From NCBI RefSeq assembly GCF_001273775.1, contig NZ_CP011801.1, positions 3,326,001-3,390,000 of the forward strand: a stretch of 64,000 nt of DNA, written 5' to 3'. The notes beneath the pieces are model-generated. The model was not told the DNA's origin, did not search any database, and worked only from the letters and a program-made list of their open reading frames with translations. The stretch comes from Nitrospira moscoviensis. Its GTDB lineage: Bacteria; Nitrospirota; Nitrospiria; Nitrospirales; Nitrospiraceae. A program made the translations under genes and the position numbers. This document shows positions 1 through 8,333 of the stretch, piece after piece (within the stretch, counting starts at the first letter, position 1; the number at the start of each line of letters is the position of its first letter).

Positions 1-444
1 CTCGATCAAGTCGCGTTTCGTCCGCTCCCCGCCCGTCACGACCACCATGTCGATCAGCCGGCGATAGAGGAGCTGGGTCGTCAGAGTGCGGTTCAACGGC
101 GTCGAAATATGGCGGATGCGAATCAGCTTGGGCCGGGGCGAGACGAGCCGCGCCGCCAGCGACCCGATCCAGCTGTCGCGGGAACTGTTGAGCTGCACGA
201 TGGCCGGCCGATGGCGGCGGAGCAGGGCTCGAAAGGCGAGAATAGCCGCGGGGTAGCGGGAGCGGCGCATCGAGACGAGCTCCACCGGCAGCTTCTTCTC
301 CCTGGCCATGTCCGCGATGGGACTGCCCGGCTCGAGAATCAGCCGCAGATCGTGCCCCCGTTTCAGCAGCCCTTCGGCGTGCAGCAACACCGCCAACTCC
401 TGGCCGCCGACCGCCATGCTGGATTCGGAGATCACGATCTTCAT
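1..444 (-). CDS. Glycosyltransferase family 4 protein, N-terminal part only
   Basis: The gene begins at an ATG at 444 and runs off the left edge, leaving the first 148 residues. They start MKIVISESSMAVGGQE and look like the N-terminal Rossmann-type domain of GT4/GT-B glycosyltransferases, with the glycine-rich acceptor loop (AVGGQE) near residue 11 and alternating strand and helix segments. The start overlaps the TGA of the waaC-type gene by four bases (ATGA), so it is probably translationally coupled as the last visible gene of the LPS operon. A role in adding core or outer-core sugar to lipopolysaccharide is inferred from context; donor and acceptor cannot be told. The C-terminal nucleotide-sugar domain lies outside the window. 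Confidence 0.8.
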   Translation of the reverse strand, partial: MKIVISESSMAVGGQELAVLLHAEGLLKRGHDLRLILEPGSPIADMAREKKLPVELVSMRRSRYPAAILAFRALLRRHRPAIVQLNSSRDSWIGSLAARLVSPRPKLIRIRHISTPLNRTLTTQLLYRRLIDMVVVTGGERTKRDLIE

Positions 445-1487
445 GGGAGCGCCACCGTGCCGCGCATACGCCGCCGGATCTTCACGGCGTCCACTACCCG
501 CGCCGGCGTAATCTGCGTCAGACATGCCAGCGGCTCGCCGTTTCGGCATATCCGGCTGAAGCAGGGGCGGCACGATATCTCGTGCGTCAGCACGGTGTGC
601 TGGTCCCCGTAGGGTCCCGTCCGTCTCACGCTCGTCGGGCCGAAGAGGGCCACGACCGGCGTGCCGACCGCCGCGGCGATATGCATCGGACCCGAATCGT
701 TGGTGATCATCGCCGCCGCCTTGGAAAGAAACGCCGGCAGGTACCCGAGCGGCACCGCGCCCGCCACATCGATGACGGAACTCGTGACGAGCCTTTTGAG
801 CCGCTCCACTTCGCTCCGTTCACCCTCACCTCCCATGACCACGAGCGGGCCCAGCCCTTCTTTCGTCAACTGATCGGCCACGGCGGCAAAGGACTCCAGC
901 GGCCATCGTTTGGTCTCCCACCGCGCGGAGACATGCATGGCGATCCAGGATTGATCCTGGACCCCTCGGGACCGCAACAGTTCCCGCACAACCCGCTGAT
1001 CCTGCTCGTCTATCTTGAATCGAAACCGAGGTTCTCCGAGGGGCGCTGCGCCCACCGCTTCCGCCGCCAGCAGATACCGGTCGACGGCATGCATCTCCGA
1101 GGTCGGCACGGGCACGCGCGTGGTGTAGAACCACGGGCTGCCCTCCCGGCCGTTGGCAAACCCCACTCTGACCCCTCCTCCGCTGAGCCGGCCGATCACG
1201 GCGCTCCGGAACAACCCTTGAAGATCGAGCACGAGGTCCCAGCGTTCCGATCGCAGCGCGGGAAGGACCCGCAGCGCGCCGCCGAGCGTCGCGTCGAACG
1301 GCCACACCCGGTCGACTCCTTCGATCCGCTCCACCAACTCGGCCCACCGCCGCTTGACGAGCCAGGTCAGATGGGCGGCAGGCCACCGTTGCTTCACCGC
1401 GGCGACGACCGGCATCGTGTGCACGATGTCGCCGAGCGAGCTGGGTTTGATGAGGAGAATGCGCTGCACGGCGGGCATGTTAGCCAT
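441..1487 (-). CDS. waaC: Lipopolysaccharide heptosyltransferase I-like (GT9)
   Basis: This 348-residue GT9 protein transfers ADP-heptose to the inner core of LPS at the cytoplasmic face of the inner membrane. The N-terminus carries the WaaC-type signature LLIKPSSLGDIVHTMP (about residues 11-26), distinct from the WaaF type in the upstream gene. The C-terminal ADP-heptose domain has NDSGPMHIAAAVGTPVVALF. Length is normal for the family. The ATG at 1487 shares one base with the upstream TGA, and an internal ATG at 1478 is an alternative start. The pair WaaF plus WaaC predicts a two-heptose inner core. Assignment to WaaC rather than another GT9 member rests on the signature and the neighbourhood. 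Confidence 0.85.
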   Translation of the reverse strand: MANMPAVQRILLIKPSSLGDIVHTMPVVAAVKQRWPAAHLTWLVKRRWAELVERIEGVDRVWPFDATLGGALRVLPALRSERWDLVLDLQGLFRSAVIGRLSGGGVRVGFANGREGSPWFYTTRVPVPTSEMHAVDRYLLAAEAVGAAPLGEPRFRFKIDEQDQRVVRELLRSRGVQDQSWIAMHVSARWETKRWPLESFAAVADQLTKEGLGPLVVMGGEGERSEVERLKRLVTSSVIDVAGAVPLGYLPAFLSKAAAMITNDSGPMHIAAAVGTPVVALFGPTSVRRTGPYGDQHTVLTHEISCRPCFSRICRNGEPLACLTQITPARVVDAVKIRRRMRGTVALP

Positions 1488-3271
1488 CAGCTTTCAGCAT
1501 TCAGCGTCTCAGCACGAGCAGACTGACAGCCGACGGCTGAGTGCTGATGGCTGTTCTTCCCTTTTGACAAAATCCATACAGCCGCGTCTCCCAGCGACGC
1601 AGCCACATAGTCCGGCGTCATCCTTTTGGCCGCCAGCTCAGCTTGCTCGTGCGCTGCCTCATTCCCCGTCGTGACGAACAGGCTATGTGCGCCGGCTCGC
1701 TTTGCCAGCTCGATGTCCCGAGCATGATCCCCAATGACGTAGGACCGTGCCACATCGATCCCATGGTCGCGAACGGCTTGTTCGATCATGCCGGTCTCCG
1801 GCTTGCGACAGCGGCACCCGTCATCGGGATGGTGCGGGCAAAAATAGATGCCGTCGAGCGACGCCCCTGCCGCCTCGAGCACATGGCCCAACTTGGCGTG
1901 AATCCGCTCGAGGTCGCCGACCGAGAGGTGGCCGCGGGCGATGCCGGACTGATTGGTGATGAGGATCAGCCGCGCGCCGGCCTTCTTCAGCTTCGCCAAG
2001 GCCTCCGGCACTCCCGGAAATAGCTCAAACTGCTCCGGCGACTTGATATAGCCGGGATCGGGATTCAAGGTGCCGTCGCGATCTAAGAAGATGGTGACAC
2101 CGGAGAGAACGTTTGTCTGGTTTGTCTGGTCTGTTTTGTCTGTCTGGTCTATTCCGTCCTGGCGAGACAGACCAGAGAGACCAGACAGACGAGATAGACC
2201 AGCCTCGTACACCTTCTCCACCGACAACCGTGTCATGCAGCGATGATCGATGGGACATTCCCGCAGAAGACACGGGGCACAGTCCACCGGTTCGCGGACG
2301 ATCCCCTGCGCCTGGCCGTAGGGGGCGGTCGTCCGCCAGTCGGTCGGGCCGAAGACCGCCACGACCGGCACGCTGAACGCCGCGGCGATGTGCATGGGCC
2401 CCGTGTCGTTCGTGATGAGCAACGAACAGCGTTTCGTCGCCGCCATCAATTCGCGGATCGTCGTCGCACCGGACATCACGATCGATCGGTCGCCGATCCG
2501 ATCGGCAATGTCGCGGCCCAAGGCTTCTTCTCCCTTGGCCCCAAGAATCATGACGGCGGCTTGGCGTCCCTGCTGTTCGGAAATCCGCCGGCTCAGCCGT
2601 TGCGCCACCTCCGCGAACCGCTCCGGCAGCCAGCGCTTCGCGCCGCCATAGGTCGATCCGGGATTGATGCCGATCACCACATCGGATGGCTCAATCCCGG
2701 CCGCCGTGAGCCGGACCGCCATCTGCTGTTCTTCGTCGGCCGCCAACGCGAGAGTGGGAGCCGGTGGCTCTCCCGCCACCCCGAGCGGACGGAGGAGGTT
2801 CCAATAGTACAAGACCTGATGTGCCAAGGTCTGCTTGTCCGGCACCGCGACGGGCTGCGTGAGAAAAAACGTCCGGCCGTCGGTCGCGTAGCCGTAGCGG
2901 CGCGGAATCCCGGCGAGCCAAGTGAGGAAAGCCGCTTCGAACGCATTCTGGAACAGCACCGCCAGATCGAACCGGCGCTGCCGCAGCAGGCCGGCCAAGG
3001 TCCACTTTCCGGAGAGGCCGGCATGGACCCGCTTGTCCTCATACACGATGATGTGATCGAAACCGGGATGAGTCTTGAACAGCTCCGCGATCGCCGGCTT
3101 GGCCAGCAAGGTGATCGCGGCCGATGGGAACAACGTCCGCAGCGTTCGCAGGGCCGGCTCGCAGATGACCGCGTCGCCGATCCAGTTCGGCGCCCGCACG
3201 AGGAGACGCCGGATCGAGTGCCGAGTGCCGAGTGCCGAGTGCCGAGACGGTTCGGTTTGCTGAGGCTGCAC
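1487..3271 (-). CDS. waaF-gmhB: Fusion: heptosyltransferase II (WaaF) + D,D-heptose-1,7-bisphosphate phosphatase (GmhB)
   Basis: One 594-codon frame joins two enzymes of the heptose pathway. Residues ~21-356 are a GT9 heptosyltransferase with the WaaF-type LVRAPNWIGDAV and NDTGPMHIAAAF motifs. Residues ~391-565 are a HAD phosphatase with DRDGT at 397-401, TNQSG, and the zinc-loop cysteines and histidine of GmhB (CPHHPDDGCRCRKP). The joining segment, residues ~357-390, is encoded by a simple-sequence hairpin repeat and is low in complexity (L/S/G, then D/Q/T/N). The first ~20 residues also come from a repeat, so translation may really begin at a GTG near residue 25. Functionally, GmhB makes a precursor of ADP-heptose, which WaaF consumes. 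Both domains look intact. Confidence 0.85.
   Translation of the reverse strand: MQPQQTEPSRHSALGTRHSIRRLLVRAPNWIGDAVICEPALRTLRTLFPSAAITLLAKPAIAELFKTHPGFDHIIVYEDKRVHAGLSGKWTLAGLLRQRRFDLAVLFQNAFEAAFLTWLAGIPRRYGYATDGRTFFLTQPVAVPDKQTLAHQVLYYWNLLRPLGVAGEPPAPTLALAADEEQQMAVRLTAAGIEPSDVVIGINPGSTYGGAKRWLPERFAEVAQRLSRRISEQQGRQAAVMILGAKGEEALGRDIADRIGDRSIVMSGATTIRELMAATKRCSLLITNDTGPMHIAAAFSVPVVAVFGPTDWRTTAPYGQAQGIVREPVDCAPCLLRECPIDHRCMTRLSVEKVYEAGLSRLSGLSGLSRQDGIDQTDKTDQTNQTNVLSGVTIFLDRDGTLNPDPGYIKSPEQFELFPGVPEALAKLKKAGARLILITNQSGIARGHLSVGDLERIHAKLGHVLEAAGASLDGIYFCPHHPDDGCRCRKPETGMIEQAVRDHGIDVARSYVIGDHARDIELAKRAGAHSLFVTTGNEAAHEQAELAAKRMTPDYVAASLGDAAVWILSKGKNSHQHSAVGCQSARAETLNAES
1490..1552. repeat. Junction repeat, CAGCATTCAGC word, imperfect hairpin
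   Basis: The left arm has TCAGCATTCAGC and the right arm GCTGAGTGCTGA, separated by about 30 bases. The element fills the junction between the fused waaF-gmhB gene and waaC. It is read through by the gmhB reading frame, giving a low-complexity C-terminal tail rich in H, S, A and E, and it also supplies that stop codon. Confidence 0.7.
2107..2205. repeat. In-frame junction repeat, TGTCTGGTC word, imperfect hairpin
   Basis: The left arm repeats TTTGTCTGG/TGTCTGGTCT and the right arm repeats AGACAGACCAGA/GACCAGACAG, with an 11-base centre. It lies exactly where separate waaF and gmhB genes would meet and is open in the fused frame, so it forms the interdomain linker. The same word class recurs at 5577-5678 and 12711-12832. 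Confidence 0.85.
3216..3246. repeat. Tandem 7-mer GAGTGCC, four copies plus GAG
   Basis: Four perfect GAGTGCC units plus a trailing GAG at the 5' end of waaF. They are translated into a His/Ser/Ala/Leu/Gly/Thr/Arg stretch upstream of the conserved GT9 start and make the true start uncertain. Confidence 0.8.
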
Positions 3272-3273
3272 CG

Positions 3274-3347
3274 TTATCCCTCTTACCCCGTTATCCCACT
3301 ACCCCGTTACCCCATTACCCCTCGTTATCCCTCTACCCCGCGGGACA
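3274..3347. repeat. Junction repeat, TACCCCGTTATCCC word, tandem
   Basis: Degenerate tandem copies of TACCCCGTTATCCC between waaF-gmhB and lpxK. Read on the minus strand it encodes the last residues of LpxK and its TAA stop. The same word is at 9458-9545 and 10494-10547. Confidence 0.8.
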
Positions 3348-4389
3348 CCAAGTCCCGCAAACGGGCCTCACCCTGCGTCACCACCGTGGCGATGCGCAGC
3401 GCCCACCAGTTATCACCGGCCACGAGCAGCGGCGCCAGTTTACCAGCATCCTTTTCCGTGGTCAGCACCAGATCCGCGCCCGCGCGTTTCGCTTCAGCCT
3501 TCATCCGCTCGATGTCATGCTTGCCATACCGGTAGTGGTCGCGGAACGTGCCGGCGCCGCACACCACGAGGCCGAGCGCGGTGACAGACCGGTTGAACGA
3601 CGCACTGTTGCCGATGCCGCTGACCAGCCAGGCCCGTTTTCCGCGCCATGTGTCCAGGGCCCGAACCTCGTCCGCCAGCACCGATACCGTGCAGTGGGGG
3701 CGAAAGACCGCTTCGATCGGCTGTGCCTCGCTACGGTGGATCGACGCGAGACGGCGCCGGACGGTCTGCACCTCCTGTTTGTCGTCAGCTCGCGTGATGA
3801 CGAGGGCGTCCGCGCGCGTCACTCCCTTGAGCGGCTCCCGGAGCCGTCCCGCCGGCACCATGGCCTCCAGCCCGCCGGCATCCATCGCGTCCACCAGGAC
3901 AATGTCCAGGTCGCGATGCAGGGCCCGATGCTGGAAGCCGTCGTCGAGCACCACGCAATCCACGCTGAATCGGTCCAGGACCCAACGGCCGAGCGCCGCC
4001 CGATCCGACCCCACCGCCACGACCGCCCGCGGACACCGACGGGCGATCAAAACCGGCTCGTCGCCTGCCTCCGGCGGCCCAGCGAGCAGCCTCGTCCCGT
4101 CGGACACCAGCACACGTTCGTCTGCACGGCTCCGCCGGTAGCCTCGACTCAAGACGGCGACCCGGCGGCCCTCCGCTTCCAACCATTCCACCAACAGGAT
4201 AACGACCGGCGTTTTCCCGGTTCCACCGACGGTCATGTTGCCGACGCTGATGACGGGGACCGGCAGCCGGGCGGCGGTGAACCAGCCTCGGTCATAGCCC
4301 CAGTTGCGGAGTTGCGCGGCCGCCCCATAGAGCGCAGCCGGTCCCCGCAACCACGCGCGCGCCGGCCGGCCTGGCTCCAAGAAGGACAT
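3325..4389 (-). CDS. lpxK: Tetraacyldisaccharide 4'-kinase
   Basis: LpxK phosphorylates the 4' position of the tetraacyl disaccharide to give lipid IVA, at the cytoplasmic face of the inner membrane. The 354-residue protein has the expected P-loop SVGNMTVGGTGKTP at about residues 49-62, the downstream LDDGFQH motif, and TTEKDAGKL near the C-terminus. Length is typical. The start lies one base after the kdtA stop, so the two are likely coupled. The last few residues and the stop codon come from a junction repeat, which has probably replaced the ancestral end without touching the core. Confidence 0.95.
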   Translation of the reverse strand: MSFLEPGRPARAWLRGPAALYGAAAQLRNWGYDRGWFTAARLPVPVISVGNMTVGGTGKTPVVILLVEWLEAEGRRVAVLSRGYRRSRADERVLVSDGTRLLAGPPEAGDEPVLIARRCPRAVVAVGSDRAALGRWVLDRFSVDCVVLDDGFQHRALHRDLDIVLVDAMDAGGLEAMVPAGRLREPLKGVTRADALVITRADDKQEVQTVRRRLASIHRSEAQPIEAVFRPHCTVSVLADEVRALDTWRGKRAWLVSGIGNSASFNRSVTALGLVVCGAGTFRDHYRYGKHDIERMKAEAKRAGADLVLTTEKDAGKLAPLLVAGDNWWALRIATVVTQGEARLRDLVSRGVEG

Positions 4390-4390
4390 G

Positions 4391-5794
4391 TTAGGACCTG
4401 GCCGCGGCGGAGTGAGGTACCGGGCGCACCGGACCGGCGGCGCACAGCGGCGAAGCGGTCAGGCAGGATTCGATGAGTCGTACAGTGCGGTCGAGCGCGC
4501 CTTGGTTCTCGAGGACGACCCGGCGGGCGGCCTCCCCGACAGACCGCCGGGCCGACTGATCGGACAGCCATGCGTCAACATGCCGGATCATCGCGTCCGC
4601 GCCATCTACCTGTGAAGCGCCCCCCGCCTGGAGGAGGAGCGCGGCGATTTCCGCGCAGTGATCCGTATGGGGCCCGAACAGCACCGGCTTCCCCCAGACG
4701 GCCGGCTCCAGGAGATTATGCCCGCCGACGGGAACGAGCGTGCCGCCCACGTAGGCGATCGCCGCTTCGTGATAGGCGCGGGCCAATTCGCCTCTGGTGT
4801 CCAGAATGATGACGCGGGGGCCGGCCATGACGCCGCCGAGCCGGCTCCGCCTCTGCGCGGGCAATCCCGCCCCCTTCACCATCAACTCCACCTGATCGGC
4901 CCGCTCGATGTGCCGGGGCGCCAGCATCAAGACCAGGGAGGGATGCCGCGCGAGCAGCCCCCGATAGGCGCTCACCAGTTGTTCTTCCTCACCCGGATGG
5001 GTGCTGCCGGCCAGCCACAACGGCTCGTGATCGGAAAGCCCGAGACCCCGGCGAAATGCCGGATCGACCGGCAAGGCCGGCATCGGCTGATCGAACTTGA
5101 TGTTGCCCGTCACATGGACCCTCTCCGATGGCGCTCCCAAGGCCGCGATTCGTTCTGCGTCGCGCTTGGATTGCATGAGACACAGGGCGAGCGTGCCCAC
5201 GATCGATCGATAGAAGGAGCGGAGCACCGGCACATTTTGCCGCCCGAACGAGCGGGACGACAATCGACCGTTGACCAGGACGGCCGGCATCCCCCGTGTA
5301 TCCAACATCCATAACAGATTCGGCCAGAGCTCGGTTTCGACGAAGAGATACAGAACGGGACGCAGGCGATTCAGCATGCCGGACACCGCCCAAGGAAAAT
5401 CCAGCGGCGCATAGCGATGCTCCGCGATACCGGCCAGCCGCTGCTCGACCGCTTCACGCCCCGTCTCCGTCACGGTCGTCACCACGTAACGATAGTCGGG
5501 ATGCGCCTGGCGCAACGCCTTGACGAGCGGCGTGACGGCGACCACTTCACCAAGCGAGACGGCGTGGATCCAGATGGTTGGTCTATCATGTCTATCTGGT
5601 CTGTCTGGTCTATTTGGTCTGTCTGGTTGATCGGAAAGACGAGATAGACGAGACAGACCGAATAGACCAGATAGACGTCCTTCCAACCCGAGCCTCTGCG
5701 GCAGTCCTCTCCGGCAGCGGGGCTTCAGCAGTAGGACGCAGATCACCACCGGCGAAGCGAGAATCAGCAGGACGTTATAGAGCAGGCGCCACAT
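4391..5794 (-). CDS. kdtA: 3-deoxy-D-manno-octulosonic acid (Kdo) transferase
   Basis: WaaA/KdtA adds Kdo from CMP-Kdo to lipid IVA. The 467-residue GT30 protein has an N-terminal membrane anchor (residues 1-24), then a Rossmann domain starting at IWIHAVSLGEV (about 74-84), and the conserved C-terminal EPAVWGKPVLFGP motif. Residues ~40-71, between the anchor segment and the first strand, are low in complexity (L/S/G/R, then D/R/P) and encoded by a hairpin simple repeat. In E. coli this linker is short, so the repeat looks like a tolerated in-frame insertion. Whether the protein makes mono- or di-Kdo transfers cannot be told. The ATG at 5794 precedes the membrane anchor. Confidence 0.93.
   Translation of the reverse strand: MWRLLYNVLLILASPVVICVLLLKPRCRRGLPQRLGLEGRLSGLFGLSRLSRLSDQPDRPNRPDRPDRHDRPTIWIHAVSLGEVVAVTPLVKALRQAHPDYRYVVTTVTETGREAVEQRLAGIAEHRYAPLDFPWAVSGMLNRLRPVLYLFVETELWPNLLWMLDTRGMPAVLVNGRLSSRSFGRQNVPVLRSFYRSIVGTLALCLMQSKRDAERIAALGAPSERVHVTGNIKFDQPMPALPVDPAFRRGLGLSDHEPLWLAGSTHPGEEEQLVSAYRGLLARHPSLVLMLAPRHIERADQVELMVKGAGLPAQRRSRLGGVMAGPRVIILDTRGELARAYHEAAIAYVGGTLVPVGGHNLLEPAVWGKPVLFGPHTDHCAEIAALLLQAGGASQVDGADAMIRHVDAWLSDQSARRSVGEAARRVVLENQGALDRTVRLIESCLTASPLCAAGPVRPVPHSAAARS
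5577..5678. repeat. In-frame repeat inside kdtA, TGTCTGGTC word, hairpin
   Basis: Left arm TATCTGGTCTGTCTGG-type units, right arm AGACAGACC/ATAGACCAGATAGACG units, with a short centre. It belongs to the same word class as the waaF-gmhB linker but is not an exact copy. It lies inside the kdtA frame without breaking it. Confidence 0.85.
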
Positions 5795-5802
5795 GATTCT
5801 AA

Positions 5803-5891
5803 GAGCGAGAGGTGCGAGACGGGCGAGACTTGCGGGAAAAGCGAGACGAATTCACCTCTCGCCCGTCCCGCCCCTCTCGCTCGTCTCGCTG
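5803..5891. repeat. Junction repeat, GCGAGACGGGCGAGA word, hairpin
   Basis: The left arm is GAGAGGTGCGAGACGGGCG and the right arm CGCCCGTCCCGCCCCTCTC followed by GCTCGTCTCGCT. It fills the kdtA/acyltransferase junction and encodes the acyltransferase tail rich in E, S, T, R and G. Confidence 0.8.
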
Positions 5892-6567
5892 TCTGTGACA
5901 GCTTTTTCCGCCTCTTCCGTCAGCCGATTCAGAACGGTTTCGAGCTCCAGGCGGGCGGCTTCGAGCATGGCCTCGCCGGCGTCACGCGGCACGACGATCG
6001 GCTCCCCGTAGAGAAAGAGCCCCCGCGAGAACGGAGAGGGGACCATGAAGCGATCCCAGCTCGCGAAGAGTTTTTTTTTGAGCAGGCGAAGGCGAGCGGG
6101 ACAATCGGGAGTCCGGTGGCCTTCGCCAATTGGACGACGCCGAGCTTGGCGATTTGACGCGGCCCCTTGGGACCGTCCGGCGTGACGACGACATCTCTGC
6201 CTGAGCGGCCCAGCTTGATCAGCGCGCGCAGCGCGCCGGCGCCTCCTCGTGTGCTGGATCCTCTGACGGCCTGATGGCCGAAGCGGGCGATGATGCGGGC
6301 GATGATCTCGCCGTCGCCGTGTTGGCTGATCAGCACGTGCGATCCGGCGCCGCGATAGCCGAGCGGAATCATCAACTGTTGCGCGTGCCAGAAGGCCAGG
6401 ATGATGTTGCGCCCTTCACCGTAGATCTTATCCACCGGGCCATGCCCGCCCGTCTCGACCCGCATCGTTCGGCCGATGGCGCGGATGACCCCAGCCGCCA
6501 CCGGAGGCAGCAGCGAGAATTTGAGCCAGTTCTCGACGCGTCGTTTTCTTCCGTGCCCATCACCCAT
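5852..6567 (-). CDS. DUF374 lysophospholipid acyltransferase-like protein, split by a frameshift in an A9 run
   Basis: The product resembles the DUF374/LPLAT family, membrane acyltransferases often found with kdtA and msbA. The 5' frame holds FWHAQQLMIPL (active-site region), ISQHGDGEII, STRGGAGALR and TPDGPKGPR. It then meets nine T's at 6071-6079 (A9 in the mRNA) and drifts into a non-conserved tail. The other frame continues as a plausible family C-terminus with MVPSPFSRGLFLYGEPI. One extra A, or a -1 slip at A-AAA-AAA, would join them into about 238 residues. It could be programmed slippage, a phase-variable or dead gene, or a sequencing error. The start lies inside a GATGGGT repeat, so ATG 6567 is a guess among several. 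Confidence 0.7.
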
Positions 6568-6596
6568 CACGCATCACCCATCACGCATCACGCGCT
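6556..6596. repeat. Junction repeat, CCCATCACGCATCA word, tandem
   Basis: Tandem CCCATCAC/GCATCAC units between msbA and the acyltransferase. No inverted partner is adjacent. The same word makes the strong hairpin at 32828-32903. It holds several overlapping ATG/GTG codons for the acyltransferase start. Confidence 0.75.
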
Positions 6597-8333
6597 CGGG
6601 ACATCCTGGAACTGCATCGCGTGCAGACGCTTATACAAGCCGCCTCGCCGCAGCAATTCTTCATGCGAGCCGATCTCCGCGATCGTGCCGTGGCTCAGCA
6701 CGACGATGCGGTCGGCGTTTTGGATCGTCGACAGCCGGTGCGCGATCACGAGCGTCGTCCGGTTCTTCATCAGATTCGCCAGGGCCAGTTGGACGACGCG
6801 CTCGGACTCCGTATCGAGCGCCGACGTGGCTTCATCCAGAATCAAGATCGGCGGATCGCGGAGAATCGCCCGGGCGATGGCCAGCCGCTGCCGCTCGCCC
6901 CCCGACAACTTCAACCCGCGCTCGCCGATGATCGTGTCATAGCCTTGGGGAAGGCGCTGGATGAAGTCGTGGGCGTACGCGAGCGCGGCGGCCTGTTGGA
7001 TCTCCACGTCCATCGCCCCCGTCCGGCCGAAGGCGATGTTGTTGCGGATCGTGTCGTCGAAGAGCACGACGTCCTGCGAGACAATGCCGATATGGGCGCG
7101 GAGCGACTGTAAGGTGTACGCCGTCAACGGGAGGCCGTCCAGCAGAATGCGGCCTTCCGTCGGCTCGTAGAACCGGGGCAGCAGGCTCACCAACGTGCTT
7201 TTGCCGCTGCCGCTGCTGCCGACCAACGCGACGACTTCGCCGGCTTTGACGGAGAGATCGATCCCGGCCACCGCATGAATGGCCTGACTCTCGTACCGCA
7301 ACGACACCTGCTGGAACTCGACCGTATGGCTGTGTCCCGCGAGCACGACCGTGCCGCGATCCCGCTCCTGTTCCGTCTCCAAATCGAGGACTTCATAGAC
7401 CCGCTCGGCCGCCGCCAACGCCTGCTGGATGGTGTTGTTGGCGCCCGACAGTTTGCGGATCGGCGTATAGGCCATGAACATCGCCGTCAAAAAGGAGAAA
7501 AACGCGCCCGGCGTCATCGTGCCGTTGATCACGAGAAACCCGCCGTACCACACGATGGCCGCCACGCCGACCACGCCGATGACTTCCATGTGGGACGACC
7601 CGAGCGACGACACTTGGATGGCCTTCATCGTCGTGTCGAGAAAGGCTTTGTTGCTGCGCCTGAACCGCTCGGTCTCCTGATCCTCGCGGCCATAGGCCTT
7701 CACCATCCGGATGCCGGCGAGCGCCTCCTGTAAGGTGGAGGCCATGTCGCCCATCCGTTCCTGCCCGCGCGTCGCCAGAATCCGCAGCCGCTTCCCCATG
7801 CGCACCGTCGTGACGGCGGCCATGGGAATGACCACGATCGAGAGGGTGGCGAGCTGCCAATTCTGATAGAAGATCACGCCCAGCATCGCGAGGAACGTGA
7901 GCCCCTGCTGGAAGATGTCTTTCAGCACGCCGGCCACCGCATTGGCCATCAACGTCACGTCGTTGACGACGCGGGAGACGAGCCGGCCGGACGTATTCCG
8001 ATCGTGGTAATTGACGGGCAGCCGCAGCAGTTTGGCGAACAGCGCCTGGCGCACGTCGGCAATGACCTGGTTGCCGACGTAGTTCATCAGGTAATTCTGG
8101 CCGTAATTGAACGCGCTCTTGCAGACCGCTACGGCAAAGAGCGCGAGGGGCAGAACTAAGAGCAACGTGTCGTTCTTGTTGATGAAGATTTCGTCCAGGA
8201 CCGGCTTGACCAGCCAGGCATAGGCGGCGGAAAACGCCGCGACGAGCCCGGAGCAGACGAAGGCTGCGATCAAGCGGACCTTGTGAGGCCGCAGATACCG
8301 GACCAATCGGGCAAAACGGTCTACGTTCGACAT
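6588..8333 (-). CDS. msbA: Lipid A export ATP-binding/permease protein
   Basis: This 581-residue ABC half-transporter flips lipid A-core across the inner membrane. Residues ~1-320 are six predicted transmembrane helices. The nucleotide-binding domain follows, with Walker A GSSGSGKST, signature LSGGERQRLAIARAI, Walker B ILILDEATSALD and the H-loop IAHRLST. The start overlaps the lpxB stop by 13 bases, implying coupled translation. Position between lpxB and kdtA supports MsbA over a generic multidrug exporter, although sequence alone does not exclude other type IV exporters. Confidence 0.92.
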   Translation of the reverse strand: MSNVDRFARLVRYLRPHKVRLIAAFVCSGLVAAFSAAYAWLVKPVLDEIFINKNDTLLLVLPLALFAVAVCKSAFNYGQNYLMNYVGNQVIADVRQALFAKLLRLPVNYHDRNTSGRLVSRVVNDVTLMANAVAGVLKDIFQQGLTFLAMLGVIFYQNWQLATLSIVVIPMAAVTTVRMGKRLRILATRGQERMGDMASTLQEALAGIRMVKAYGREDQETERFRRSNKAFLDTTMKAIQVSSLGSSHMEVIGVVGVAAIVWYGGFLVINGTMTPGAFFSFLTAMFMAYTPIRKLSGANNTIQQALAAAERVYEVLDLETEQERDRGTVVLAGHSHTVEFQQVSLRYESQAIHAVAGIDLSVKAGEVVALVGSSGSGKSTLVSLLPRFYEPTEGRILLDGLPLTAYTLQSLRAHIGIVSQDVVLFDDTIRNNIAFGRTGAMDVEIQQAAALAYAHDFIQRLPQGYDTIIGERGLKLSGGERQRLAIARAILRDPPILILDEATSALDTESERVVQLALANLMKNRTTLVIAHRLSTIQNADRIVVLSHGTIAEIGSHEELLRRGGLYKRLHAMQFQDVPSA

